The notes below the pieces were generated by a model. It was not told where the DNA came from. It made no database searches and saw only the letters and a list, made by a program, of their open reading frames with translations. A DNA stretch of 64,000 nt, from contig NZ_CP062983.1 in NCBI RefSeq assembly GCF_015500095.1, positions 434,001 through 498,000 on the forward strand. The letters run 5' to 3'. The first letter of the stretch is position 1. The number at the start of each line of letters is the position of its first letter. The translations under genes and the position numbers were made by a program. Origin of the DNA: Phototrophicus methaneseepsis (lineage in GTDB: Bacteria; Chloroflexota; Anaerolineae; Aggregatilineales; Phototrophicaceae). Below are positions 7,897 through 15,592 of the stretch, piece by piece.

Positions 7897-8609
7897 CAAG
7901 TCAAGACCACCCGCATAGCGGGTGGCTTGATCCAGCCCTATAAGGGCTTGGCACTTGCTGCACCTCAAGGTGCTCTTTCACTGCGTTCAAGCCGATGCAT
8001 CGATTACCTGGCTAACCCCTAAAGGGGTCGTCATGCTCTTTTGTGCTGATCCGATCCATCATTTGATCGTGTTTCTCTTGCTCACGCACGTACTTTGCGA
8101 TCGTCGCTTCATTCAGTCCTACTGTGCTTACGTAGTAGCCTCGCGCCCAGAAATGCCGATTCCCGAACTTGTATTTTAGATTCGCATGGCGGTCAAAGAT
8201 CATCGTGGCACTCTTGCCTTTCAGATAGCCCATGATAACCGACACGCTATATTTGGGTGGGATCGATACTAACAGATGGATGTGATCGATTCGGGCGTTT
8301 CCCTCTATGATCTCCACGCCTTTCCACTTGCACAAATCCTTCAATATCTCCACAATACTGGCTTTGTACTGGTTGTAGATTACTTTCCGTCGGTACTTGG
8401 GCGTGAACACGATGTGATACTTACACATCCATTTCGTGTGTGCTAGACTTTTGCTCATGGATTTCACTCCTCGTTATAGAGTTGGCGGCTTGAACACTGC
8501 CATCCTAACGGGAGTGATTTTCTTTTCCTATAAGGCTTTTCTTCTCCACCCGCATAGCGGGTGGTTTTCTGTTTCGTGCCTTCGGCACTCAACTCACTGA
8601 AGTGCCTAA
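7897..8609 (-). mobile_element. IS200-type insertion sequence, copy 2
   Basis: The second copy of the 713-base element, offset by exactly 5158 bases from copy 1 and in the same orientation. It has the same end hairpins and an intact TnpA. It sits between the terminator of the 8698-9714 gene and the upstream region of the creatininase gene. In the minus-strand direction the element follows directly after the U-tract of that terminator, as copy 1 does with its own hairpin. Lack of visible divergence implies recent transposition. Confidence 0.92.
8012..8467 (-). CDS. tnpA: IS200/IS605 family transposase TnpA (copy 2)
   Basis: A 151-residue protein identical to the TnpA at 2854-3309, with HUH H62/H64 and Y126 intact. 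Because both transposases are full length, either element could mobilise the other. The 44 bases between stop codon and the right end carry a short CCTAAAGGGG hairpin. Confidence 0.96.
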   Translation of the reverse strand: MKSMSKSLAHTKWMCKYHIVFTPKYRRKVIYNQYKASIVEILKDLCKWKGVEIIEGNARIDHIHLLVSIPPKYSVSVIMGYLKGKSATMIFDRHANLKYKFGNRHFWARGYYVSTVGLNEATIAKYVREQEKHDQMMDRISTKEHDDPFRG

Positions 8610-8610
8610 C

Positions 8611-8639
8611 AAAAATCGGGATACAGGCTGCATCCCGAT
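8611..8639 (-). terminator. Rho-independent terminator
   Basis: An ATCGGGAT/ATCCCGAT stem (8615-8622 with 8632-8639) has a nine-base loop and an A-run at 8611-8615 that becomes the U-tract in the minus direction. It terminates the 8698-9714 gene. IS200 copy 2 begins two or three bases further on. Confidence 0.8.
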
Positions 8640-8697
8640 GAAAAGTTGAAATTTATCCTTGCAGCTATGACGCTGCAACGGCGTCGTTTATAGCGAC

Positions 8698-9714
8698 CTA
8701 GAGCGTCATCATGCGCTTGGCAACGCGCAACTGCGTCGGGAAGTACGGCAAAAAGTCGATGAACGTCTCATAGCGGTTGCCACGCTCCTGTAGGTAGCGC
8801 CGCAAGACGCTGATTGTCCCTGGCAGCAGGGCGATGCTGTGCGCCTTCTTCTCGATCAGCATATAGGCTTTGGCTTCCAGCGGGTCCACATAGTCTTCCA
8901 GGTACATCGCCACAGCCGCCTTCGTAAAGAGCATCAGGAATTGTTCTTCCCAGGTGGCATACTGCTTCTTAAGTTCCTGGCTGATGGGCAAATCCTTCTG
9001 TTGAGCTTCCGCCAGTTTTTCAGCATTGGCGCGCAGGTAAGCCAGCATCAGCAAACGCCCATACTGCACAATGGCCGACCTGTAAACACTGATAAGCTGC
9101 GTCTCGTCATCATAGGGCCAGGGCGGGCTATCGCCCCAGGCCTGCGGCGGCGGCACAATTGCGATCAACTGGTTTTCGTGGCGGATTCCCAGGTCGGTAT
9201 TAGCAGGATAGGAGATATTTGGCATAAACACGAATTGCTCCGCGATGCCGCCCGTAAACGGCTCAAGGAATGCCGCAAAGCTCACCTCGCTAAAAATCCG
9301 TTTGGATTGCGTCATCGCATCCTGCCAGGGCAGGCTGTTCTCTTCCCAGTAGGCAGCCAGCTCACTTTTGTTGTAAAAATCCCAGAGCTGCTCCGGCCAT
9401 TCCTGCGGGACCCATGATGGCAGCGTGCCGGATTGCAACCCCGGCCAGGGGAGCTGCATCGCCAGCGTGTAAAATGCTTCTAGCGGGGCCTTTGCATCGA
9501 GCAACGTCTGCATGGTCTTGACAGCCGGATGCAAAGCATAGCCCCTGGTTTGCAGGTACTTCTGGGTATTGCGTGCATGGGAATGCGCCAGATGACGCTG
9601 GTGATCCTGTGCCGCCTGGGGATAGGTCGTTGCTGCGAGCGCAGCCGACATCAGGCGAATACGGTCATCAAGGGTCACAATGACGGGCATATTGACAGTA
9701 ACAGTCATAGGCAT
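8698..9714 (-). CDS. Unrecognised conserved-looking protein
   Basis: 338 residues with no family I can name. It has no signal peptide or clear membrane helix. The sequence alternates helical stretches with aromatic-rich segments (LPSWVPQEWPEQLWDFY near 119) and a proline-rich loop (IVPPPQAWGDSPPWPYDDE) near residue 198. The second half is mostly helical, with a long charged segment. No HExxH or other metalloprotease box is visible. Codon use and base composition fit the surrounding core genes, and it has its own terminator, so it is very probably a real gene. A start at the ninth codon (MPVIVTLDDRIR) is also possible. Confidence 0.75.
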   Translation of the reverse strand: MPMTVTVNMPVIVTLDDRIRLMSAALAATTYPQAAQDHQRHLAHSHARNTQKYLQTRGYALHPAVKTMQTLLDAKAPLEAFYTLAMQLPWPGLQSGTLPSWVPQEWPEQLWDFYNKSELAAYWEENSLPWQDAMTQSKRIFSEVSFAAFLEPFTGGIAEQFVFMPNISYPANTDLGIRHENQLIAIVPPPQAWGDSPPWPYDDETQLISVYRSAIVQYGRLLMLAYLRANAEKLAEAQQKDLPISQELKKQYATWEEQFLMLFTKAAVAMYLEDYVDPLEAKAYMLIEKKAHSIALLPGTISVLRRYLQERGNRYETFIDFLPYFPTQLRVAKRMMTL

Positions 9715-10060
9715 TGAGCCACAGAGATATGATTACAGGTGGATGCAAGCAAAACGCCCTACGGACGCGTACAAGTCAGCGCATATGCATGTTATGATGC
9801 AGAGCACAACTCGTAAAATCCATTGTACGGGGCATTAGGATGTCCCGCAAGACACTTAGGTTAAGCTTTCCTGATGAGGGCAAACCTGGCATGGACTAGC
9901 TTTGTCATATATTCAGGAACCAGCAAGCCATATTACAAAGCCAAAACTCTGACTAAACTGGCACCTTCCATGAGTGGTCATTTTGGCGGGCCTCTTTTAG
10001 AATAGATTTGCTTGGATCATATCCAATCAGCGAATGTCGGTAGCAGCCTAGGGATAACCC
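9715..10060. other. Divergent intergenic region, no gene seen
   Basis: 346 bases separate two outward-facing genes and must hold both promoters. I see no stable hairpin, tRNA or long repeat; no consensus promoter stands out. Confidence 0.4.
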
Positions 10061-11584
10061 ATGTCGGATGATCAGCATCGCCCTCCAGATAATCCGGTAA
10101 CACCGTCAGAAGGCGGTAATGACGACGCTGCGCCTTCGACGATCTTCGTAGAGCTTATGCGAGAAGCAGCGGCCAAACGCGCCGAACGCATGGAAAAGCG
10201 CGATATGTATCGTAGGCCACGTGTTGAGCGCGTGCGCCCAGAAGCTGCCGACGATGATGAATCGGATGATACGACACCTGCGGATCAACCTGCCCACCAG
10301 CCAACGCCCCCAAGGCCAACCAGTGCGTCCCTCTCAGGCGGGGCACCTTCCAGGACGCCGGACCAGAGAGCGCCCAAAACAGCGCCCCCCACAGAACAGG
10401 ACGATACATCCTTACCAGATACCTCTGTGCCGGATGCGCCATCAGATGCGCCGTCAGCTTCTGAATCATCACCTGAACCAGAGCAGACGATGCCAACTTA
10501 TTACGACCTGCTCTTTGAAGAAATTGAACCTGCGGATACACAGAAGCCAATAGAGCCACCCGCGCCGCTGCGCCCGCCGGAGTCTATCGTCCAGCAAACG
10601 GCACACCCAAGCATCCCTATTTATGAGCCGCCATCGCAAGAAGAATTAGAGCGCTCCGCCAAGCTGGAAGAGCAGCGCATCCGGCGTGTGCATCGCCGCC
10701 AGGAACGCCGTCGTCAGCGGCGGGCGGGCTTGATGGGTGGCTTCATCTATACCTTGCTGATTGTGGGGATCGCGGCCTGCATTGGCTCGACCATCTTCAC
10801 ATGGTTTACGGACCCTCAGTTCTTCAATGCCGCTGTGGTGACGGGGTTGCAAGTCGCCAGTGAGGACCTAGAAGCCACCCATGCGCCCACCAGCATGCCC
10901 ACCCCGAACTGGTACCGTCGCGTAGGCATTGTGTCCGGCCACCGTGGCCCTGAAGATGACCCCGGCGCAGTCTGTGATGATGGCCTGACAGAAGCGGAAA
11001 TTAACTTCAACGTGGCGACGCGTGTTGTGCGCAACCTGCGCGACATGGGCTATTCTGTTGATCTACTGGATGAGTTTGATACACGGCTGGATAATTATCA
11101 GGCGGCGGCCCTCGTCTCTATCCATTCTAATGATTGCACCGATTATGGCGAAGTCGTCACAGGCTATCTCGTCGCTAAAGCCGCTGCCCGTGCGGAGGGT
11201 GGCCCAGATACACGCCTTGCGGAGTGTTTGGCCCAGTATTATGGGCAGGCGACGGGCCTGCGGCGGGGCGAGAGCCTCACTATCGACATGACCGACTATC
11301 ACAGCTTCCGAGAGATTCATCCGCTGACCCCGGCAGCTATCCTGGAACTGGGCTTTATGCGTGCAGATAGGGACCTACTCACACAACAGCCGGATCTACT
11401 GGCACAGGGCATCACCCAGGGGATTGTCTGCTTCCTGAACCCGAACAATACCAATCCGGCACAATCACAGGATACAGCCGAGGATACAGCAGCCACACCA
11501 GATGCGGCGTCCGACGAAGGCGTACCTCTTGATGCAGCAGAAGCTGCCGAAGCTGCGCCCATTGAGCCGACAGCGGCCCCTTAG
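10061..11584 (+). CDS. Membrane-anchored N-acetylmuramoyl-L-alanine amidase
   Basis: 507 residues. The first 220 are disordered, rich in Pro, Asp, Ser and Arg. A single membrane helix follows (GFIYTLLIVGIAACIGSTIF, about 227-246), after an arginine-rich stop-transfer stretch. An Amidase_3 domain spans about 285-465: GIVSGHRG (zinc His), a Glu in EAEINFN, VSIHSND (second zinc His) and the catalytic Glu in ILELGFM. The enzyme cleaves the lactyl-alanine bond of peptidoglycan, here probably outside the membrane with a long cytosolic tail. The C-terminus is an Ala/Glu/Thr-rich tail. The cytosolic tail is longer than usual and might be a phosphorylation or protein-binding region, which is inference. 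Confidence 0.88.
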   Translation: MSDDQHRPPDNPVTPSEGGNDDAAPSTIFVELMREAAAKRAERMEKRDMYRRPRVERVRPEAADDDESDDTTPADQPAHQPTPPRPTSASLSGGAPSRTPDQRAPKTAPPTEQDDTSLPDTSVPDAPSDAPSASESSPEPEQTMPTYYDLLFEEIEPADTQKPIEPPAPLRPPESIVQQTAHPSIPIYEPPSQEELERSAKLEEQRIRRVHRRQERRRQRRAGLMGGFIYTLLIVGIAACIGSTIFTWFTDPQFFNAAVVTGLQVASEDLEATHAPTSMPTPNWYRRVGIVSGHRGPEDDPGAVCDDGLTEAEINFNVATRVVRNLRDMGYSVDLLDEFDTRLDNYQAAALVSIHSNDCTDYGEVVTGYLVAKAAARAEGGPDTRLAECLAQYYGQATGLRRGESLTIDMTDYHSFREIHPLTPAAILELGFMRADRDLLTQQPDLLAQGITQGIVCFLNPNNTNPAQSQDTAEDTAATPDAASDEGVPLDAAEAAEAAPIEPTAAP

Positions 11585-11637
11585 CAGCACCGATGAGCAT
11601 AGACTAACGCATAGACCACAAAGGACGAATCACAGCG

Positions 11638-11973
11638 ATGACCACTGACAAAACGCTCGTCATGTACAGCCGGACTTATGGCTGTCCTTTTGTTTCCGTG
11701 GCGAAACAAGTACTTCGCGAGCATAACATCCCCTATGAAGAACGTTTCATTGACCAGGATGCAGCCGCTAAAGAGCGCGTTCTGACGTGGACGGGCTTCC
11801 TTTCCGTGCCAACGATCATCGTGGCGGAACCGGGCGAAAAGGTCCCTTATACTGATTTTGCACCGCTGCCAGATGGGGATTCGCCGCGCGGGGTTGATCG
11901 CGGACCCATGATCACGGAAGCCAATGCTCAGGAACTCACGGCATGGCTGACGAAACACGGCTTCATCGGGTAA
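11638..11973 (+). CDS. Glutaredoxin-like protein with a single active-site cysteine
   Basis: 111 residues with a thioredoxin fold. It has a beta strand followed by YGCPFVSVAKQVL, where the usual C-x-x-C is replaced by C-P-F-V, and the conserved cis-proline segment FLSVPTI. Monothiol glutaredoxins normally carry CGFS, so this is a different, less common variant. An acidic loop (PLPDGDSPRGVDRGP) lies before the last helix. An AAAGGAC ribosome site precedes the ATG. It follows the amidase by about 50 bases on the same strand and may be co-transcribed. The role could be thiol transfer or glutathione-dependent repair; the substrate is unknown. Confidence 0.75.
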   Translation: MTTDKTLVMYSRTYGCPFVSVAKQVLREHNIPYEERFIDQDAAAKERVLTWTGFLSVPTIIVAEPGEKVPYTDFAPLPDGDSPRGVDRGPMITEANAQELTAWLTKHGFIG

Positions 11974-12078
11974 GTTCTTGCTGCTTACTGCCAATACATT
12001 GCACTAATAAAAGCCATTTTACGTATAGATAAGAGATATTTTTGTATTCATCTCTCTGATTAGGCAGACGCAAAACGA

Positions 12079-12429
12079 ATGTCCCGGGCACGCGTTCTCT
12101 TCTTGATTAAGTCGTTCCATTCTGTTGCATTCCTGCTGATTTCAGCGTGTATTCTCTACATGCTGTACGCTGGCCTGACAGGCCAACTAACGCCCTTCTT
12201 GCCTGTTGCGATTGGGATCGTAGTTGCGGAAATAACCGTTTATACACTGAATGGCTTTCACTGCCCGCTAACAGCGCTGGCAAGGCGCTACGGCGATGTA
12301 GACGGCCATGACTACATCGCGGATATTTTCCTGCCGACGTGGTTTATTCCGTGGGTGGTGCCCTTCTGTACGAGCCTCGTGATCATCGCCAGCATTGCAC
12401 TGGCTTTCACATGGTGGCGGCTGCATTAA
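12079..12429 (+). CDS. Small integral membrane protein
   Basis: 116 residues with three or four hydrophobic helices: about 12-32, 38-58 and 86-110. The loop CPLTALARRYGD recalls the conserved CPLT motif of DUF2784-type membrane proteins, but I am not certain of that family. It lies about 100 bases after the glutaredoxin-like gene and ends just before the convergent vWA operon. No function can be assigned. Confidence 0.6.
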   Translation: MSRARVLFLIKSFHSVAFLLISACILYMLYAGLTGQLTPFLPVAIGIVVAEITVYTLNGFHCPLTALARRYGDVDGHDYIADIFLPTWFIPWVVPFCTSLVIIASIALAFTWWRLH

Positions 12430-12458
12430 ATTAACAGCCTATCGTTTCAAGAGATAGG

Positions 12459-15362
12459 TTATTCGTCGCCCTGCTCATCATCCTGGCGTTCCCGACGGCG
12501 CTTAAGCAAGCTGCCAACTGTGCTATCCTGGCTGGTGCGGTCTGGTGGTAAATTAAACTCAGGATCGCGCGAGGAAGGACGACGCGGAGCCTGGGGCCGG
12601 GGCTGCTGGTCAGCTTCTGTACTGCGCCGTTGGTCACGCCGCTGGCGCAACCGCGCGACAGTGGCATCTTCTTCGCCTGCGCCAGTCCGGTTGCGCGCCC
12701 GTGAACGGGCATCCCGCAATGTAGACAGCCGCTCATCTGGCACAGCAACGCTGCGTCCTCTGTTCATCCAGTCGCCCAGGCGCTGCAAGTCACTGCGCGT
12801 GATGATCAGGCGGCGCACAGCAATATCAAAGGGCAGCAACATCATCGCGGCCAGCAACAGCCAGGGCCACAGCGGCAGCGCGGCTGTGCGGAATTCTTCA
12901 CTGGGGACGAATGCCTCTTCTGGCACGGCTTCTAACGACTGCCCCCCGGTTAAGGCTGCAATGCTCACCAGCAAGCCTTCATCAGGCTCCGGTTGTGTAT
13001 ATTCCGGCGAATAACTCTGGACCCAGCCGTTCACCTCGTTGAAGCTGGTCTCCTCGCCATCCACGAGGCCGCTCCCTGTAATCGTCAGGAAGTAAGCACC
13101 TTCTTCTGTCGGGCGGAAGGCCCCTTCATAACGCCCCGGCGCGACCTGAGACAGCCGGACTGTACGCCCGGTGTTGGTTGGGTCTAGCAAGGCAGCTTCT
13201 AGCTGGAGGTTATTCAAGAAGCCACCAACTTCATCCTGTGCATCGACGATAATACGCGCCATCTCATCCTGCATGACGATGCGCGTCTCGATATTGTTGG
13301 TGGCGCTCTCCGTAATGGACCAGGTGACGACCTGCCCCCAGAAGCGCACAAAATTATCCCAGGTCACCCAATTGCTGGCCCAGCGGGCAGTGGCATCGCT
13401 GGTAAACGCGACAGAACGCCCCAGTCCATACTGCCATGTCGCCAACAGCGGATCGCTGTTTGGTTCCGGGCCGCGTAAGACCACTGTCGCCAGGTCTTTT
13501 TCCGTCGTGGCGATGTAACCACTGTAAGGCGGTAGGGCGGTGATGCCATCCAGAATGGGGCTGTTAGATGTACGAACCGCTGTGAAGTCGCCTTCTTCGA
13601 TGAAGGTACGGCTAGCAAGGACAGTCTCCAGGGCGAAGACGTTCGGTATCTGGCCTACATCCGCCACCTGATGATAATTACCATCACCCACACGCGCCAT
13701 CTCTTGCAAGAATGCGGGTGGATTACTGCCAATGGCGATCACGGATGTGGTCACGTCGTGCTGCTCATAAAGCTGCTGTGTGCGCTCCACCAGCCCTTCT
13801 GGATTGCTGCCGCCATCCGTCAGCAAGATAATGTGCTTGCGCTGGCTCGGCTCCTGGAGGATGTCGCGCTCGACAAGGCTTAGCCCTGCGCCAATATCCG
13901 TACCGCCACCGCTGCGCAGCGTGGCAACCAGGCGTTGTAATTCACGCTCATCATACACAGGCTGGAAAGGTGCCACCCACGCCCCCCCCGTATCAAAAGT
14001 GCCGACAGCGGCCCGGTCTGTGGGCTGCAAAAAGCTGATAGACAGATCAATTGCACGCTTCGCCAGCTCAATATTGGCGACGCCGCTGGTACCGACCGCC
14101 GCCATACTGCCGCTGCGATCAATCAAATAAGCGATCGTGAGCTGTGGCAAGCGCTGTTGATCCCGAATTTGCATTTCAACAGGCAGCGCGTCCTCGATGG
14201 GCGTGTCGTAATAACGCCCTGGCCCGTAACTATCCGGCCCGCCGATGAAAACCAGCCCACCCCCTAGCTCGCTCACGTAGCTATCAAGGCGTTCCATCTG
14301 ACGCTGTGTAAAATCCGTCGCGGGCACATTCGCCACGATGATGCTTTTATAATCGGCCAATCCCGCGCTCTCCGGCGAGAGGTTCGCTGGCGTGGTGACG
14401 TCCACATTCAGCCCGGCCTCTTGCAATGCAGGCAGCAATTGTGTGATTTCTGCTTCCTCACTGGCGACGAGCAGCACACGCGGCGGCCCCACCACCTGCG
14501 TGAAGGAGGCAAGCTGGTTATTCTGGCTGAAGCCATCTTCATTGAGCACATCAATGCGCGCGCTGAAGTTCAAAAAGCCAGATTGCGCCCCAGATTGCGT
14601 CAGCGTATAGCGTGTGATGCCTTGCGGCAGTTGTATATCTTCTTCCCGGATGAGGTTGCCATTGGCATACAGCGAAAGCCGAGCGGGCGTTTCTAAGGCG
14701 GATTCAATGCTGACGGAGAGGTCAAAATCCTGCGATTCAATGACGCGGCTGGGCGCTTCAAGGTCGATGATGCGCACATCAGCCATTTGCTGGCGGAAGA
14801 AGGGGACATAGCTAATTTCAATGCCAGCCGCTTCGGCCAGACGAGCTTTAGCCTCAGCATCGCCAATCGTCTCCTGCCCATCGGATAGGATAATGATGCG
14901 GCGGCGTGCATCCGCCGGGAAGATCGCAATCGCGGTCTGAATGGCCTCTGCGATGTTGGTGTTCCCTGTTAATACCTGAGAACGCAAATTAGGCGGTGCT
15001 TCCGTCAATGTGTTGAAAGCCCGCTCCGGCGCGACATCTGCACCAAAGACCACAACCGCCCATTCGTCATCTGTGGGCTTGTTGCTAATCGCTTCCTGAA
15101 TATAGGCAAGCTGTGCTTCCTGCATCTCAGTGCCGACGCTGTCGGAGACATCCACAAGGAAAACGACAGACTGCTTTTCCACAGCGCGCACCAGTTGCAG
15201 CCCGCCAATAGCGAGGATCACCAGCAGTAGCAGGACGGAGCGTATCACCAGGCTGACCACATCGCGCCGCCTACGGAAGCTGTAGCGCGGCCAGCCAATC
15301 ACCCACGTCAGCGGCAGGGCCAGCAGCAAAATCAGGAAGAGAACCGGGTTCGCAATGCTCAT
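12459..15362 (-). CDS. Large membrane protein with two vWA domains and a GATase-like domain
   Basis: 967 residues. Two N-terminal membrane helices (about 5-22 and 37-58) precede a first vWA domain with the MIDAS-type DVSDS near 72. A beta-rich region leads to a class I glutamine-amidotransferase-like fold (SIIVANVPATDF, LGGGLVFIGGPDSYGPG, about 300-390). A second vWA domain follows, with a full MIDAS motif DRSGS near 416 and a later TDGGS. A further membrane helix (LWPWLLLAAMMLLPFDIAV) lies near 835, followed by a disordered, arginine-rich C-terminal tail. This architecture belongs to MoxR-associated vWA proteins thought to act as metal-dependent adaptors in envelope or complex assembly. It is the last gene of the MoxR operon, 230 bases after the BatA-like gene. 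Confidence 0.88.
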   Translation of the reverse strand: MSIANPVLFLILLLALPLTWVIGWPRYSFRRRRDVVSLVIRSVLLLLVILAIGGLQLVRAVEKQSVVFLVDVSDSVGTEMQEAQLAYIQEAISNKPTDDEWAVVVFGADVAPERAFNTLTEAPPNLRSQVLTGNTNIAEAIQTAIAIFPADARRRIIILSDGQETIGDAEAKARLAEAAGIEISYVPFFRQQMADVRIIDLEAPSRVIESQDFDLSVSIESALETPARLSLYANGNLIREEDIQLPQGITRYTLTQSGAQSGFLNFSARIDVLNEDGFSQNNQLASFTQVVGPPRVLLVASEEAEITQLLPALQEAGLNVDVTTPANLSPESAGLADYKSIIVANVPATDFTQRQMERLDSYVSELGGGLVFIGGPDSYGPGRYYDTPIEDALPVEMQIRDQQRLPQLTIAYLIDRSGSMAAVGTSGVANIELAKRAIDLSISFLQPTDRAAVGTFDTGGAWVAPFQPVYDERELQRLVATLRSGGGTDIGAGLSLVERDILQEPSQRKHIILLTDGGSNPEGLVERTQQLYEQHDVTTSVIAIGSNPPAFLQEMARVGDGNYHQVADVGQIPNVFALETVLASRTFIEEGDFTAVRTSNSPILDGITALPPYSGYIATTEKDLATVVLRGPEPNSDPLLATWQYGLGRSVAFTSDATARWASNWVTWDNFVRFWGQVVTWSITESATNNIETRIVMQDEMARIIVDAQDEVGGFLNNLQLEAALLDPTNTGRTVRLSQVAPGRYEGAFRPTEEGAYFLTITGSGLVDGEETSFNEVNGWVQSYSPEYTQPEPDEGLLVSIAALTGGQSLEAVPEEAFVPSEEFRTAALPLWPWLLLAAMMLLPFDIAVRRLIITRSDLQRLGDWMNRGRSVAVPDERLSTLRDARSRARNRTGAGEEDATVARLRQRRDQRRSTEADQQPRPQAPRRPSSRDPEFNLPPDRTSQDSTVGSLLKRRRERQDDEQGDE

Positions 15363-15439
15363 CTATTGAACCGCCAAATCGTTCATGTCAATTTGTCTAC
15401 TCAGTTTGCTACAACGTCCATCATCACCCCAGGGCGCAC

Positions 15440-15520
15440 ACAGAAAAGACAAAGCACTCAATGCGCCTAATAGACTTCGTCCAGGTTCTTTACGCACCTC
15501 AATGGCCGCGCCCATCATGT
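15440..15520 (-). pseudogene. Possible decayed GxxExxY gene fragment
   Basis: In the 230-base gap between the two vWA genes, a minus-strand frame reads GAAIEVRKEPGRSLL. This resembles the N-terminal GAAIEVHKELGPGLLES stretch typical of GxxExxY proteins, as I recall the family. Just after it the frame loses the resemblance, as if shifted. Upstream, GCACA/ACACA-rich DNA resembles worn copies of the CACAGAG repeats that enclose the intact GxxExxY gene in the next gap. The match is short, so this remains tentative. Confidence 0.3.
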
Positions 15521-15592
15521 CATGTGCTTTACGATGTGCCTTCGCATGTGTCTTATCAGCGGTTGTCATCTCTTGCCTGCCCTGTGGTGAAA

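Noticed and set aside
7044-7916. Longer creatininase start inside IS200 copy 2 as a fusion gene
   Set aside because: The extra N-terminal residues show no homology, and a GTG with a good ribosome site lies where homology begins.
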